Source of the DNA: Cladosporium sp. IMV 00045
Taxonomy: Eukaryota > Ascomycota > Dothideomycetes > Cladosporiales > Cladosporiaceae
Reading direction: 5' to 3'
NCBI GenBank assembly: GCA_001931905.2
Contig: MSJI02000896.1
Coordinates: forward strand, 1-64,000
Length of the DNA: 64,000 nt
Numbering within the stretch: the stretch's first letter is position 1; every line of letters starts with the position of its first letter. The notes below the pieces were generated by a model. The model was not told the DNA's origin. It did no database searches and saw only the letters and a list, made by a program, of their open reading frames with translations. The translations under genes were made by a program, and so were the position numbers. Positions 43,188-55,200 of the stretch are shown here, piece by piece.

Positions 43188-44960
43188 ATGTCGTCCTTTT
43201 TCACGCTGCCTGCGTCGCAAAAGAAGCGTAAGCGCCCAGCAGCACCGGGAGATGCTCCTGAAAAGCGTGGCCCGCCTTCAAAGCGCCAGCAAAGCCGCGA
43301 CGAATCTATCTCTGGCAGCGACATCTCTGACGATGAAGCGCCTGAAGAAGACGACTACTCTGGCTCCGAGTCAGAAGACGAGGACCTGAAGAACGAGGAC
43401 CCGGCCGCGAAAAGAATACGACTGGCCGAGCAGTATTTGGCGAACACTCAGAAGGAGGTTCTTGAGCATGGAGGCTTCGATGCAGCGGATATTGATCAAG
43501 AAATTTTGCGCGAGCGCATGGGCGAGAGGCTGAAGGAGGATACAGCAGAGGGCAAGGGAAAGCTATATCGGTTTATTGCAGACGATCTGGACTGGACTGG
43601 AGCACAGCACGATCAATTCAGGACGGACACGAAGGGCGTCAACGGCGTGGCGATCGCAGGACGACATGTCTACACTGTCACACAGGATCGTGCGTTAGTG
43701 AAGTGGGAGATCCCCGAGCTGGACACATCTTCAGAAGAGAACACGCACACGAGGCAGACTTCAAGGAAACCAAAGAAGCTGGGCTTCACTCGTGGAAGCA
43801 AGCATGCGACGGAGCACCACCAAAAAGAGATCTTGTGTGTTGCCGCATCACAGGACGGCAATTTTGTCGCTACTGGCGGTGCGGACAACAGGCTTATTAT
43901 TTGGGACGCGAAGACATTGAAGCCCTTGAAAGTCTTCAGCGGGTTGCTCCGCGACAACGGACACAGAGACAGCGTCATTTCAGTTGTTTTCCGGAGAGGC
44001 ACCAACCAACTGTTCAGTGCCAGTAAAGATAGGACTGTGAAGATCTGGAGTCTGGACGAGTTAGCATACATCGAGACTCTTTTCGGACACCAAGACGAGG
44101 TTGTGGATGTGAGCGCACTCGCAGCCGAGACATGCGTCACAGTCGGCGCCCGTGACCGAACCGCACGTTACTGGAAAGTGGTGGATGAGAATCAGCTCGT
44201 TTTCCGCGGTGGCGGACCCGATCGCAAATTAAAGAGGGGAGGCGAAAATGATGGAGAGAAAGCACACTACGAAGGCTCCATGGAGCGTGTGGCATGCATC
44301 GACGACGACACATTCATCACAGGCGCCGATAACGGCTCCCTGTCACTCTGGAGCATCCACAAGAAGAAGCCCGTGTTTACCTACCCTCTCGCCCACGGCC
44401 TCGAGCCACCTGCACCCATCGACGACCGCAGCGCAGAAATGGACCCCTCACAATCACTTGATGCCGAAGGACCCATGATTCTTGACCCGCAACCGCGCTG
44501 GATCACCGCACTCAAAGCCATTCCTTTCTCTGACGTTTTCCTCACTGGCAGCTGGGACGGACACGTACGTGCTTGGCGCATTTCATCAGACAAGCGCCGC
44601 ATCGAGCCTCTAGGACCACTTGCCACGCCTGAATTCGATATCAACGCCGCGCTCGAGGATGCAGGTATCTCGACCGAAAACCTCGCCGATGACGCCATTC
44701 AAGCACTCTCAAACGGTGTGTCGCAAGCGACAGGTCTCGTGCAAGGTGTGATCAACGACATTGCAGTTCTCGACAAGGACGATCGCGGAAGGTCGGGCTT
44801 TTATGTGTTAGCAGCAGTCGGCAAGGAGCACAGGCTTGGGCGGTGGGAGAGCTTCGAGGGCAAGAACAGCGCTGTCTTGTTCAATGTTCCCCGAAGAGCC
44901 GATGCAGGGGAGGAGAAGGAAGCCGTGGGCGAGGAGGGTGATTTCGCAGGCTTCGACTGA
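43188..44960 (+). CDS. rrp9: U3 snoRNP protein Rrp9 (WD40)
   Basis: A single exon of 590 aa. The start is the ATG at 43188 in GCCATGTCG; the frame is open 45 bp further up only from a TTG. The N-terminus has a nuclear-localisation-like KKRKRP followed by an acidic Ser/Asp/Glu stretch. The Rrp9-specific segment comes next (RIRLAEQYLANTQKEVLEHG, then KLYRFIADDL). The WD40 propeller includes QDRALVKWEIPEL, GGADNRLIIWDAKT, ASKDRTVKIWSLDEL, GARDRTARYWKV and TGSWDGHVRAWRI. Rrp9 binds the U3 snoRNA B/C motif and is needed for early pre-18S cleavages. The acidic C-terminal tail is short. With UTP13 and RSA4 it makes a third ribosome-assembly WD40 gene within 17 kb. Confidence 0.93.
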   Translation: MSSFFTLPASQKKRKRPAAPGDAPEKRGPPSKRQQSRDESISGSDISDDEAPEEDDYSGSESEDEDLKNEDPAAKRIRLAEQYLANTQKEVLEHGGFDAADIDQEILRERMGERLKEDTAEGKGKLYRFIADDLDWTGAQHDQFRTDTKGVNGVAIAGRHVYTVTQDRALVKWEIPELDTSSEENTHTRQTSRKPKKLGFTRGSKHATEHHQKEILCVAASQDGNFVATGGADNRLIIWDAKTLKPLKVFSGLLRDNGHRDSVISVVFRRGTNQLFSASKDRTVKIWSLDELAYIETLFGHQDEVVDVSALAAETCVTVGARDRTARYWKVVDENQLVFRGGGPDRKLKRGGENDGEKAHYEGSMERVACIDDDTFITGADNGSLSLWSIHKKKPVFTYPLAHGLEPPAPIDDRSAEMDPSQSLDAEGPMILDPQPRWITALKAIPFSDVFLTGSWDGHVRAWRISSDKRRIEPLGPLATPEFDINAALEDAGISTENLADDAIQALSNGVSQATGLVQGVINDIAVLDKDDRGRSGFYVLAAVGKEHRLGRWESFEGKNSAVLFNVPRRADAGEEKEAVGEEGDFAGFD

Positions 44961-45438
44961 AGAGGCTGTTGTATAATGTATCAAAAATCAATCAAAATGT
45001 GCTTTTCGGGGTGTGCTAGCGAGGCCGCCCCTTGTATTCAGTTATGTTGGCAGCAGAACCTCCCATCCATCTTGTCGCTTGCGACGTCCAACGACAACTT
45101 CCAACCTAGCGGTGCGCCCAGAGCCAGCAAGCCACACTAGCTTTCTGTATTGAAAAATCTGAACCCCAACAGACATACTTGTAGAGTCTTCCATGAGGAT
45201 CCAGTGGTTAGACAACCTTTGACAAAGAATCACCTTTGATTGAGTCCTGAAGGCGAATGGCTTCGGGCACGTGCCATCTGCATCATCCCCCGCCCTATGA
45301 AGCAAGCGTCACTGGGGCGAACCACATGCCAACGCCTTCTACAACCGTCTACTTGATCTTCCATACCTGCAAACAACCACCCACCTCTTCTGAGATTGCA
45401 GGAACTCGACACTTACAACGAAAGAGGACATCAACACG
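44961..45438. promoter_or_regulatory. Intergenic, RRP9 terminator to BXI1 leader
   Basis: 478 bp between two plus-strand genes. Nothing recognised beyond the likely UTRs and promoter. Confidence 0.4.
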
Positions 45439-46373
45439 ATGGCGGCGAACGCCAAATACCAGAATGTGCCTCAACGCGACAGCTTCGAAGAGGCAGGCTA
45501 CAGCCAACCGCCTCCCTCGTACCAGGCTGAACCAGCGCCGGGCGATAGCAGGTCGGAGGACGACAATGTTCCCGACGACTTCAAGGTATGCGATACAGAG
45601 TGATACATGCGAAGATGCGATCGCGAAAGACAGTCCGACTAACAAATTCGTAGTTCGGCGGCTCCGTCGCAGAAGCCACCCTGCCCATCCGCATGCAATT
45701 CATTCGCAAGGTCTATGCCATCCTCACCTTACAGCTCCTCCTCACTACCGCTATGAGCTCCATCAGCTTCTTTTCCCCGGGCTACAGGAACTGGATACAA
45801 AGCAACAGGTGGATGATGTGGGTCAGCTTGATTGGAGCGATCGGCTTCATGCTGCTCACATACTGGAAGCGCAAGAGCTACGTAAGTGCAGGAAAAGCAG
45901 GATTGTGACGGAGAAGATACTGACAAATCGCACAGCCCATGAACCTTGCTTTCCTCGCAGTATTCACCGGTCTCGAAGCCTACAGCATTTCCGTGGTCAC
46001 CAGCATGTTCGAGTCGAGAATCGTCTTGCAGGCACTGATCTTCACATTCGGAATCTTCATCGCCCTCACGCTTTTCGCCTGCCAGACCAAGTATGATTTC
46101 ACAAGCTGGATGCCGTACCTTTTCGGCGCCCTGTGGGTGTTGATCATCTTCGGGTTCATGGCCGCTTTCTTCCCCAAGTCCAGTGGCGTTGAACTTGGAT
46201 ACGGCGTGGTCGCTGCGCTGATCTTCTCTGGCTATATCCTGGTCGACACGCAGCTCGTCATCCGCCACTATCATGTTGAGGAAGAGATTGCCGCTGCCAT
46301 CAGCCTCTACCTTGACATCCTTAACTTGTTCTTGGCTATCCTGAGGATCCTCAACAGCCAGAACAACAACTAG
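45439..46373 (+). CDS. bxi1: Bax inhibitor-1 / TMBIM family membrane protein
   Basis: Three exons, 45439-45585, 45654-45881 and 45936-46373, give 270 aa. The introns are 68 bp (GTATGC, ACTAAC, CGTAG) and 54 bp (GTAAGT, CTGAC, CACAG). The N-terminus is cytosolic, Pro/Gln-rich (PPPSYQAEPAP). It is followed by RMQFIRKVYAILTLQLLLTT, the family entry motif, and seven hydrophobic helices. The C-terminus carries AAISLYLDILNLFLAILRIL, the diagnostic last helices. In yeast, Bxi1/Ybh3 sits in ER, vacuolar or mitochondrial membranes and affects Ca2+ leak and the unfolded-protein response. Length and motif order are normal for fungal members. Confidence 0.92.
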
Positions 46374-46639
46374 GATGCCTTTCCATTTGTCTTTCTTTCC
46401 ACTTTCTCGATAACTAGTGGTATCCCGCGATCTACACCGTGAGCCACAGCAGATCAGCCTAACAAAGCTTTGTAAGATTGGAGAACGCGCCGGCGCCTGG
46501 TGTTTAAGGAAATGCTTGATGAGATTTGATTTGGTAGAGGATATTACTTTTCCTTCGTAAATTACAGTATGCCACAGTATGCCAAATCTATATTTTCGCT
46601 AAATCGCTATCACAATGCAATCCCCCATGATGCCTTCTA

Positions 46640-47335
46640 TCATACATTTTTCGCCGCAACCACATCCCTCACCCTCTTCTCAAACGCCTCGATCATCTTC
46701 TCCGCCACCCTCGGCGCCGCAGCCGCACTTAACGCCCCATAAACCGGGTTCGCGAACTGATACTCAATCGCCAAACTGACATCCGTCTTCCCCTCCGCCG
46801 GCCTAAGCGTCCAAGTCGTCGCCAACTGCGTCAACACCGCCTCATTCCTCGTGGGATCCTGGTCCACAGGCGGGCGCGCATTGTGGTGCGGGACTTCCGT
46901 GGGGTGCAGGGCGCTCTCGCTCAGACCCGCCACGGCTTCCACCACGCGCTCCGGCTGGCAGTAGATTCGGCTCCAGAAGGCTTCGCTGACGTCGTCGTTG
47001 AAGCCGATGGTGAGCTTGGCTTCTTCCGGGTAGGATTTGCCGTTGGATGCGGGTTGAGAGGTTTTGGTCACTTGCGAGGATTGGCAGTAGGGGATGAAGG
47101 CGCTGTAGGAGGAGACGTCGGAGATGGTGTCGTAGATTACGGAGGCGGGGTATTGGAGTGTTCGCGAGGCGGTGAGAGTCTGTTTTTCGCTGGCGAATGG
47201 GTTTGGGAAGAAGGCTCGTCGGTTGTGGGTTTGCGAGAGGGTGGTAGGTGTTCGTGGTAGAGTTGATGTTGGCAATCGGCGGGTTTGGGAATGCAGGATG
47301 TTGCTTGCGAAGGGTCGGAGGGCTCTGGTGGCCAT
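46640..47335 (-). CDS. coq10: Coenzyme Q-binding protein Coq10, mitochondrial
   Basis: A single exon of 231 aa from the ATG at 47335. The N-terminus is Arg/Ser/Thr-rich without acids (ALRPFASNILHSQTRRLP), a mitochondrial presequence. The START/polyketide-cyclase-type domain follows: RTLQYPASVIYDTISDVSSY, FIPYCQSSQV, then KLTIGFNDDVSEAFWSRI, and the last helix GALSAAAAPRVAEKMIEAFEK... The Tyr-Pro-x8-Val/Ile start and Pro-Tyr-Cys motif are typical of Coq10. It binds ubiquinone and supports its delivery to the respiratory chain. A moderately long insert around PTEVPHHNARPPVDQDPTR is common in filamentous fungi. It diverges from the Trm140-like gene. Confidence 0.9.
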   Translation of the reverse strand: MATRALRPFASNILHSQTRRLPTSTLPRTPTTLSQTHNRRAFFPNPFASEKQTLTASRTLQYPASVIYDTISDVSSYSAFIPYCQSSQVTKTSQPASNGKSYPEEAKLTIGFNDDVSEAFWSRIYCQPERVVEAVAGLSESALHPTEVPHHNARPPVDQDPTRNEAVLTQLATTWTLRPAEGKTDVSLAIEYQFANPVYGALSAAAAPRVAEKMIEAFEKRVRDVVAAKNV

Positions 47336-47626
47336 GCTGGAAGGTGTGTGGTGAGATTATTTAGGAAGAATGGGATGTAACGAATGACAAGTATTAATGT
47401 ACGATCGCAACAATTCAAATGGTATACATGTATGGAAGAAGAATCATGACATCGTCCTTCAATAATGTTGCGTTTTGGCTTTCCCCAGGGCACAAGAGGC
47501 GGGGAGATCCGGAAGTCTGAAGGGACCACTAGGCTCAGTACTAGAGCGCTTTTTTAGTTTGGAAGTCGATCAAGTAAAATGATAGAAAAGTTCGTCCTAT
47601 GAATCAACACGAACAAAAAATTAAAA
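47336..47626. promoter_or_regulatory. Bidirectional promoter, COQ10 / TRM140-like
   Basis: 291 bp between the outward-facing ATGs at 47335 and 47627, so the two promoters must overlap or abut. No site named. Confidence 0.5.
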
Positions 47627-48931
47627 ATGGCAGAGACAACTCCACAGACGACGGATTCGCCCATCAGGGAAGATCAGACGAATGATATAGCCTCTCAAAC
47701 AGAAAGATTGAATGTTGACTCTACGATAAAAGAAAATGAAGAGTCTACGCCACCTACCAACGATACAGCAAGACCAAAGCAGCCCAGACAGCAATTAACG
47801 AAGGGTATGGAACACATGAGGGCATATGTAGCCATCGACGACACCATACCAACGGCCACGCCACCTGGAGAAGATGCATACGGAGTCCCAGCAAACATCG
47901 AACCAATCCGCAAACCCACCACAGACTCACAAAACAACAACGAAAAACGCACCGACCCATTCCAATTCGGCACCCGCTACCTGGAAGAAGGCGACGACAT
48001 CTTCGCGCACAACGCCTGGGACCACGTGGAAGTCGACCCTCAATACGCCGAGTTCATCGCCCAGCAAACCGTCTTCCAGCGCGACAACAAAGTCTCCGAC
48101 TTCGACAAGAAACGCTTCAACGACAAGCCCGAGAAATGGTGGGACAGGTTCTACTCCAACAACCAAGCCAACTTCTTCAAAGACCGCAAGTGGCTCACGC
48201 AGGAATTCCCCGTGCTCGGCGAAGTCACGCGCGCCGACCACGGGCCCTGCACGGTGCTGGAAGTCGGCGCCGGAGCGGGCAACACCGCCTTTCCAGTCCT
48301 CTCCATGAACGCCAACCCGGGCCTGAAACTGCACGCCTGCGACTACAGCGCCAAAGCCATCGACGTGATCCGCGCGCAGGAGGCGTACACGTCGCAGCCG
48401 GAGCCGCGCACGCTGCAGGCGGACGTGTGGGACGCGGCGGGCGAGGCGCTCCCGCCCGGTCTGGAGCCCGGGTCCGTCGACCTGGTGGTCATGATTTTCA
48501 TCTTCTCCGCCCTCTCGCCCAACCAGTGGGCGCAGGCCGTGTGCAATGTGCACACCCTCCTGAAGCCCGGCGGCGAGGTGCTGTTCAGAGACTACGGACG
48601 CGGCGATTTGGCGCAGGTGCGGTTCAAGAAGGGCAGATATCTGGACGAGAACTTCTACGTGCGTGGAGATGGCACGAGGGTGTATTTCTTCGAGGAGTCG
48701 GAGCTGCGCGACATCTGGTCGGGCAACATTCCAGTCGCATCCGGTGAGAATGGAGAGAAGACGGAGGTTGTGAAAGTCCCCGGTCTTGAGATTCTCAACT
48801 TGGCGGTCGATAGGCGCATGCTGGTCAATCGGCAGAGAAAGATCAAGATGTACCGGTGCTGGATGCAGGGGCGCTACAGGAAGGCGTTGGAGGGGACGGA
48901 CGAGAGTGGTGGCGAGGCTGCGAAGCCTTGA
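47627..48931 (+). CDS. trm140: tRNA (cytosine-32-N3) methyltransferase, Trm140/METTL2-METTL6-like
   Basis: A single exon of 434 aa. The N-terminal ~110 residues are disordered. Then comes the family-specific block containing FGTRYLEEGDDIFAHNAWDH, KPEKWWDRFYSNNQANFFKD and KWLTQEFP. The Rossmann methyltransferase core has SAM motif I VLEVGAGAGNTAFP near residue 210, the acidic end of strand 2 in HACDYSAKAI, a VMIFIFSAL motif IV equivalent, and LLKPGGEVLFRDYGRGD. These are hallmarks of the Abp140/METTL2/6/8 group, which makes m3C at position 32 of tRNA-Thr and/or tRNA-Ser. Which tRNA set it uses cannot be read from sequence. There is no actin-binding N-terminal extension like the yeast fusion. 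Confidence 0.9.
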   Translation: MAETTPQTTDSPIREDQTNDIASQTERLNVDSTIKENEESTPPTNDTARPKQPRQQLTKGMEHMRAYVAIDDTIPTATPPGEDAYGVPANIEPIRKPTTDSQNNNEKRTDPFQFGTRYLEEGDDIFAHNAWDHVEVDPQYAEFIAQQTVFQRDNKVSDFDKKRFNDKPEKWWDRFYSNNQANFFKDRKWLTQEFPVLGEVTRADHGPCTVLEVGAGAGNTAFPVLSMNANPGLKLHACDYSAKAIDVIRAQEAYTSQPEPRTLQADVWDAAGEALPPGLEPGSVDLVVMIFIFSALSPNQWAQAVCNVHTLLKPGGEVLFRDYGRGDLAQVRFKKGRYLDENFYVRGDGTRVYFFEESELRDIWSGNIPVASGENGEKTEVVKVPGLEILNLAVDRRMLVNRQRKIKMYRCWMQGRYRKALEGTDESGGEAAKP

Positions 48932-51873
48932 TTCTTCTAATTGCACGCCACGGAAATGATAGAATGTTAGATCGTATGATATAACGCAGCAGCACGATTC
49001 TCGCACCGTCACGAGGTTCACTCGTCTTCCAATCAGCTGCGACGGTACTTGGGGTTTATCACTTCGTGAGTTTCATCACTTCGTGACGCTTGACGAAAAC
49101 AGCAGTGAGCAGAAGTGTGCCCACTCTGAAACAGTCACATTCAAAACACCACCTAACTCACAGAGGCAGATCAGGCGACCCATTTGCGCTTACTTCCTCT
49201 TCGTCTCCCTTCCCCAACTTCGCCTACACTCGTATCAGTTCGGCCAGAGTGGGTGACTCGGCTACACCACCCGGAGAAGAGATCATGTGCTCCTGGAACG
49301 GGAGGCATGACCCAGCAGCGATACGCAAAAACTCTCGGAATTAATGAACAGGTAAGGAGATAGAATGAATGATCAACACGCAAAACGATAGAAACAATCA
49401 ATATGGTCCGTCTTGTCATTGGGATCATCGACATATCACGCCAACCCCGTGCACATGATACGCCCCGTGGCGCCGAAGTTCACAAACGAACGATTTTCAA
49501 AGCATGATAGTCGTTCGATGAGCCGAAAGTCGTCAGCAGTAGAAGCAGTAGTGAAAGAAAATGAAAGTAGGAGATGCCCGTTTGATCGCCAGACTCCGAA
49601 TCGCATTCCTGAAGACCCCACAAGAGCCCGTCGTCGTCACGGAATAGGGCGGATGGAACGATCTTCGCGTCTCGGCTTGCAAGCGAAGAAGGGGGATCCT
49701 AAACCCTTCTTGCAAGTAGGATAATTATTCTCTCGGTCCCTGAGAGATACAGTAGCAAACAAGAAAACCCGCGGGAGCCGAGCCGGCTATTTGCCCTTCT
49801 CCTCCGGATTCCGCAGGCGAAGGATGTATGGCGGATCCAGCTTTCTGTAAGCGAAATTGATCTACGACTACTTAGTATTCCAACGATATGTGACCGCGGA
49901 TACGATGTTTGTTTAGCGGTTTAGGGTAGTGTAGGAATAATAGTGACGACGACGATGATGCCTCGTCCTCTCGAATTGGGAAATCAAACTATTGTGTATA
50001 CGCGCCTTAGTGCTGGATTGGACAATCTATCTCAAACGCGCTCGACGGGTCGGATGGTATAGGCGAGATGGGAGAAGGATTGAGGTGAACTCGTGCCCTA
50101 TGCTGGGTGACAACTCATGGGGTATAGGGAGTGGAGTAGCGACGGTAGGATCATTAGCCATTTCTTGCAGGGTTGGACATTGATGCTTTTGTGCCGGATG
50201 AGGGGGATTTGTGAAATGTGGTCAATTGTGAGTTTGATGTGATGTGCAATGGCGAAGTATATGTACGCCTTCGCTTCGCACAAAGCGGTGGACGTGATGA
50301 GGGAAAATGCACTGCTTGATCGCAGGTGGCTAGGAGGTATCGACAAGCAGAAGATCTATCACGTCCACGTCAGGCATGCGAATGCACGCGAGGCACGATG
50401 CAGGCATGAGTGACGGCCTCCAGGGTCCTTACAGGGCCTAAAGCGTGCCCTTCCATTTCCCGTGTCCCTGAGACGAATCCCCTCACCTAGAAAGCGATGG
50501 ACGCGGTCATAGGTGCCTAGAGGAAGAAACCTCGCGCGTTGAGCGACCTAGCCTTATTCATGCCACATGCCTATGCCATGCGAGACTGACTTGGAAAAGA
50601 GGTGAGGAGCGGGTGGCGCGAAAGCATGGGAAAGATAAAAAGGGGTATCTCCGGATGTAGACTTTACCATGTAGGGCTTTTTGATCAGAGATGAAAAAAA
50701 TTCGATGGAATTTACTTCTTGGCCCGGACGCTATCGAGAATTGTAACGAGAGGGAGTGAGAAAGAAAGGGAAGATCGTTGATCTTAATGCAGACAGCAGG
50801 AGACGTCCTGCCATTTCGCCTGTGGGCGTGAATGCGTGATGCATGCATGTACGTGATGTGGTATATGCACGCATGCACGCATGCAGGATGGAAATTCATT
50901 AGGGCCCGAAAGGGTGGGTGAGCAAAGCCGATCATCAGATGGCATCACCGAACGTGTCAGGCACAAATTCGGACATATCAATGCTAATTCATGCACGGCC
51001 TGCTGCGAGCTTTTCCAAGTACAGTGGACCTTCCTGGAGCCGGGTGGTGATGGTGGAGCTCGGATAGGGGCAAGCGATGAGAGGAGGAATGACAAGATTG
51101 GCTTTGGCGCCTGGGCGATATAGCCTTCGAGTCAGACGGCGGGAGTGACAGGTTGTGGAAAGTAAGATGGTGGTCTTTTCCTCGAGGCGAAGTGAAAAAT
51201 TCTTTATGCCTTTTCCAGTCTTTTACCATGCAGCTACCAACTTATGACCATCCTTGAAGAGAGATTTGAACAAGATCCATGCCGGACAAGGCTGTTCCTT
51301 TTAATATATTAACTTACGGTACGGTATTTCCATCCCTGCCAGACCAACAAGCACCACACCCCGCGTACCGGAGAACACACCGGGCGAATGAGGGAGAGTC
51401 TGAGAGTGGACCCGAGGGACCTGTCATGTCGTTTGATGGACTGTGCTGGTGGGAGAAAGGGTAAGATTGCAATCATCTGTGGATGACAACGGTGGCAGGT
51501 GTTAGATGTCGTCGGTGAGATTCAGGTACCCAGTCAAGATTGCTGTAGCACTCTGAAATCGACGTAACCGTCAGCTGAAACCGGTGACACCTTCATCACA
51601 ATGGTCATGCACTAGGCTCTTCATTGTTCCCATGGAATGGCCTGGCAGGATTGGCAGTGATGGTGTGTGATGTGTGGCGGCAGGAAACATGTCATCAGAC
51701 TACATGTACTACCGACGGCAGAGGCTTGCTTTGCTGGCTTGGGGGAGGATGGAAGTGGATTCATGCCTGCTGTTTTATTTGCGCTAGCGGCGCAATAGCT
51801 GCTCTGCCTTAACACTTGCCCCGGACCAATATGATAGCAGTAAGGTGTAAGGTATAGATTGCACTAACCACCA

Positions 51874-51905
<32 letters not shown>

Positions 51906-52278
51906 AGTAGTCTCATCAGTCGATTAGTAGTTAATCTTCCTCCTGCACGCTGCTGCTTGCTGCCACCGACGCAGGTACCTTACCCTCACAACCCACCCTC
52001 TGCCCGGCCTGCTGGCAGGTCATCCGCCCGGTTCTTCACCATTGCCACCATCAGCACTACTGTACTGACTACCATCTTCGACTAATCACCCGATTCTCCT
52101 ACTCCTCGATAATCCTAATCTTCCCACTCTATCAGAAACTCGCCTCGCTCGCCAACGCCAGCCTCATCCGGCGCCCGCGCAGACCACCCAGCCTAAGCGC
52201 CATACCGTTGCACTTAAACGCCGGCCTCTCATTGGTGATTGCAGGCCAGTCCGTCACAACGCCGTGCCTTTGCGCGGC
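48932..52278. other. Intergenic, 3.3 kb, no gene recognised
   Basis: Downstream of TRM140-like and upstream of the RhoGAP gene. It contains ATCACTTCGTGA twice near 49058-49086, GCATGC-rich palindromic sequence at 50836-50885 and a GACA microsatellite at 51879-51907. The last ~350 bp are C/T-rich, a probable leader. Frames on both strands lack motifs. Confidence 0.5.
51879..51907. repeat. GACA microsatellite
   Basis: About seven perfect GACA units in the upstream region of the RhoGAP gene. Confidence 0.9.
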
Positions 52279-55200
52279 ATGGCCAACGACGAGTCGCAGT
52301 CCTCTGCGCTACTTGCACATCAACTCGACTCTCAGTACTCTGCTGCTGTTCGCCATCACCGCATCCACACCGTCTCCCTCCCTGCCCGCGCTCCCACCAG
52401 TCCGCTGGCTCTTCACCAATCCTCCTCTAATCGCCCTACCCAGGCCACCTCACCCTCCATCTCGAGCCCACCCTTACCTCCCTCGCCTTCCTCCAATCGC
52501 AGCACCTATGTGCACGGCAGGCCGACCATAGCGGACTCTACACCGCGCATCCTCGACCGTCCTCGCCCACCGAACCCCGCCAAGAGGGCTGCGCCCGACC
52601 CACGACTCGATGAGATCCGCGAAGCTGCTGCTGCAGATGCTCTGAAAGAGGAGATCGCTGAGAAAGCCTCTGAAGCGTCGCGGCCATCCGCACGCCCTAC
52701 CGTGACCGCCAGGACTGTAAGCGAGCCATTCCTGAATAGCGCGCCCTTGACCAGCTCCCCTCCGACCTCTCCAACGATGTCCACTTCCTCTAGGCCATCT
52801 CGGCAGGAGCCACCCGCAAATATGCCTCGTACCGGCTCTATAGATTCTACCGTATCCTCAGTATCAAGCGCTTCCACTTCCCAACGACCACCTGGATCCA
52901 ATTCCTACCGTATCTCGGAGAGCGCCGGCCCTCAGGACGTTACATCTGCGATCGCTGCTGCTGGATCGGCCGAAGCAGCCATACAGAAGTTGCTGAGCGA
53001 AAAGAGTTCTGCGGCTTCGCACAACGCCCAATTGTGGCGGTTGGTGGAAAAGCAGAGGGCTATGATTCTCGGTTTGAACAAGGATTTGGAGAAATCTCTG
53101 AAAGAGAAAGACCGTTACAGGAGGAAGCTGAAGGAAAGCCTCGTACAGTCATCTTCGGCGCCGGCTTTGACAACGTCAGGCCAGTCGATCGAAGAGCTCG
53201 TAGCGACTGACGATAGCCATTCGCCTGCGCTTCCTGACCAAACGCGGTCTTTGGCGTCGCAAGGTGCTTTACGGGACAGCGATTTGGACAGCGCGAGGGT
53301 CAGCGAGACTTCAGAGCTCACTCCTTCACATCTTGGGCGGTCAGATACTCCGCACGACGCGAGCAGCTCCCAAACATCTGCTGGGCTGCCAACAGCTCGT
53401 TCTGTGACGAGCACAAACATGGCCAATGGAGAGCTCGAGCAAGCTGACGATGCTACAACATCGCACCATGCGGTACCTGGCGTAAGCGAGCCAGCTGCGC
53501 CACTGGCGCAGATCGTGGCAAGCACCAGATCACCCCCGCTATCTCCCAAGACTCCAGAACTGTCACCGAAAGGCCACCAACAATCATTCTCCATATCATC
53601 TGCCGCAAGTCCTACAGCAAGCACAGCATCTTTCTCTGGTGCCTTTAAGGGAGCATCGAGAAAGGCGCCGCCCGCACCGCTCAACCTGTCGCCTAAGGCC
53701 AGAGACCCGATGACATCTCACTACGATGATGCCTCAGAGTCTGAATATGAAGAACAGCCGGAAAAGATCCGAGCCGAACGAGTTACACGCGGAAGGCGAA
53801 AGACTCGCGAAGACGACGACCGCGAACGCGAAGAAGTGGCCAAACAGGAAGAAGAGCAGAGGAGTCGATCGAAGAAGAGCAAGCAGAGCAAGAGCAAGAG
53901 CAAAAGTGTGCCACCTACTGAGAAGCCCGTGCCAGCAATCGATTCCGCTGTCCCTGTAATTGTTAAGAGCCCTTCGGTGACGGAACCCGGTGATGAGAAG
54001 CCGCCTGTCTCGACTTATCAGCCCACAGGAGATCCAACAGCAATCTTACGCCAACGCGCGCTTGCTGAGCAGGCTGGCATTTTGCAGCGCAATGTGACGG
54101 CTCCCTCGTTAATGAGCCCTGGCCTACCGATGAGCCCAAGGCCCGGGGACCGCCCACCAAACTCGCCCATGCCGCGTGCACCTAACAAGTCCCTCAACTC
54201 AATGCCCTTATCCCCTCGATCTGGCACCTCTGGACTGCCTCTTTCACCGCGCCCACCCAAACAGCCGATCCCGATGCCTCCGCAGACACCCATGTCGTTC
54301 GCTTCTCCACATCTCGCACGCGCAGAGGCCTACCACCACGCAGCTCAAGCATCGCTGAGCTCTGTGGACAGCCACCCGAACGGCACACCAGACCCAAGCC
54401 CGGAGAATGAGCGACCAGCCTTTTCAAGTCAGACCCCGGGCGAGGTGTACAAAGGTCTTGTCACTGAGCAATACCCCGGCCTGCTCTTGCCTCCAAACGC
54501 TCTCCCGTCCATCTTCGTCAAGACTGCTTCTTCCCGGATGAAGCCTTCACGACAAAGCTTCATGGCCCCAAAGCATTTCGAAGAAAACCCAGTCTTCACT
54601 TTGGCGATCCACTCACGCTCGGACGGCAAGCAATTGTGGCGTGTCGAGAAGACATTTGCAGCACTGGCAACATTGAACCACCAAGTTCGGCAGGTGACTA
54701 CGTTTCGAGATCGCCTACCGGATCGGGGGTTGTTCGCGGGACATGCTCCTTCGAAGATCGATGCGCGCAGATACGCTCTTGACTCTTTCTTTGAGAAGAT
54801 GCTAGACGCCGTCCAGGATGAGAGAGCTGCTCATATCGTGTGCAAGTTCTTGTCGGCCGAGGCTTTCGAGTCTGAAGGTGGAGATTACTTCCCTGCTGTG
54901 GGGGAGCGCCGACCTGATACACCTGTCAGCAAAGGCCGTGCTCGACGCGAGGGTTATTTGACCAAGCGTGGCAAGAACTTTGGAGGCTGGAAGGCGCGCT
55001 ATTTTGTCCTCGATGGGCCTGTTCTCAAGTACTTTGAGGCACCCGGAGGAGCGCAGCTTGGGTCGATCAAACTTCAGAACGCGCAAATTGGTAAGCAGTC
55101 GCCTCTGGCGAACAACAGCTCCACAGACGACGAAGAGAACCAGTTTAGGCATGCTTTCCTCATCTTGGAGCCCAAACGGAAAGACTCTTCCAGCCTGGTC

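Noticed and set aside
45257..46096. 279-codon plus-strand frame overlapping the BXI1 gene
   Set aside because: It reads a different phase from the spliced TMBIM protein and has no membrane pattern or motif.
47927..49021. 364-codon frame opposite the Trm140-like gene
   Set aside because: Complementary reading of a well-supported gene; composition is shadow-like.
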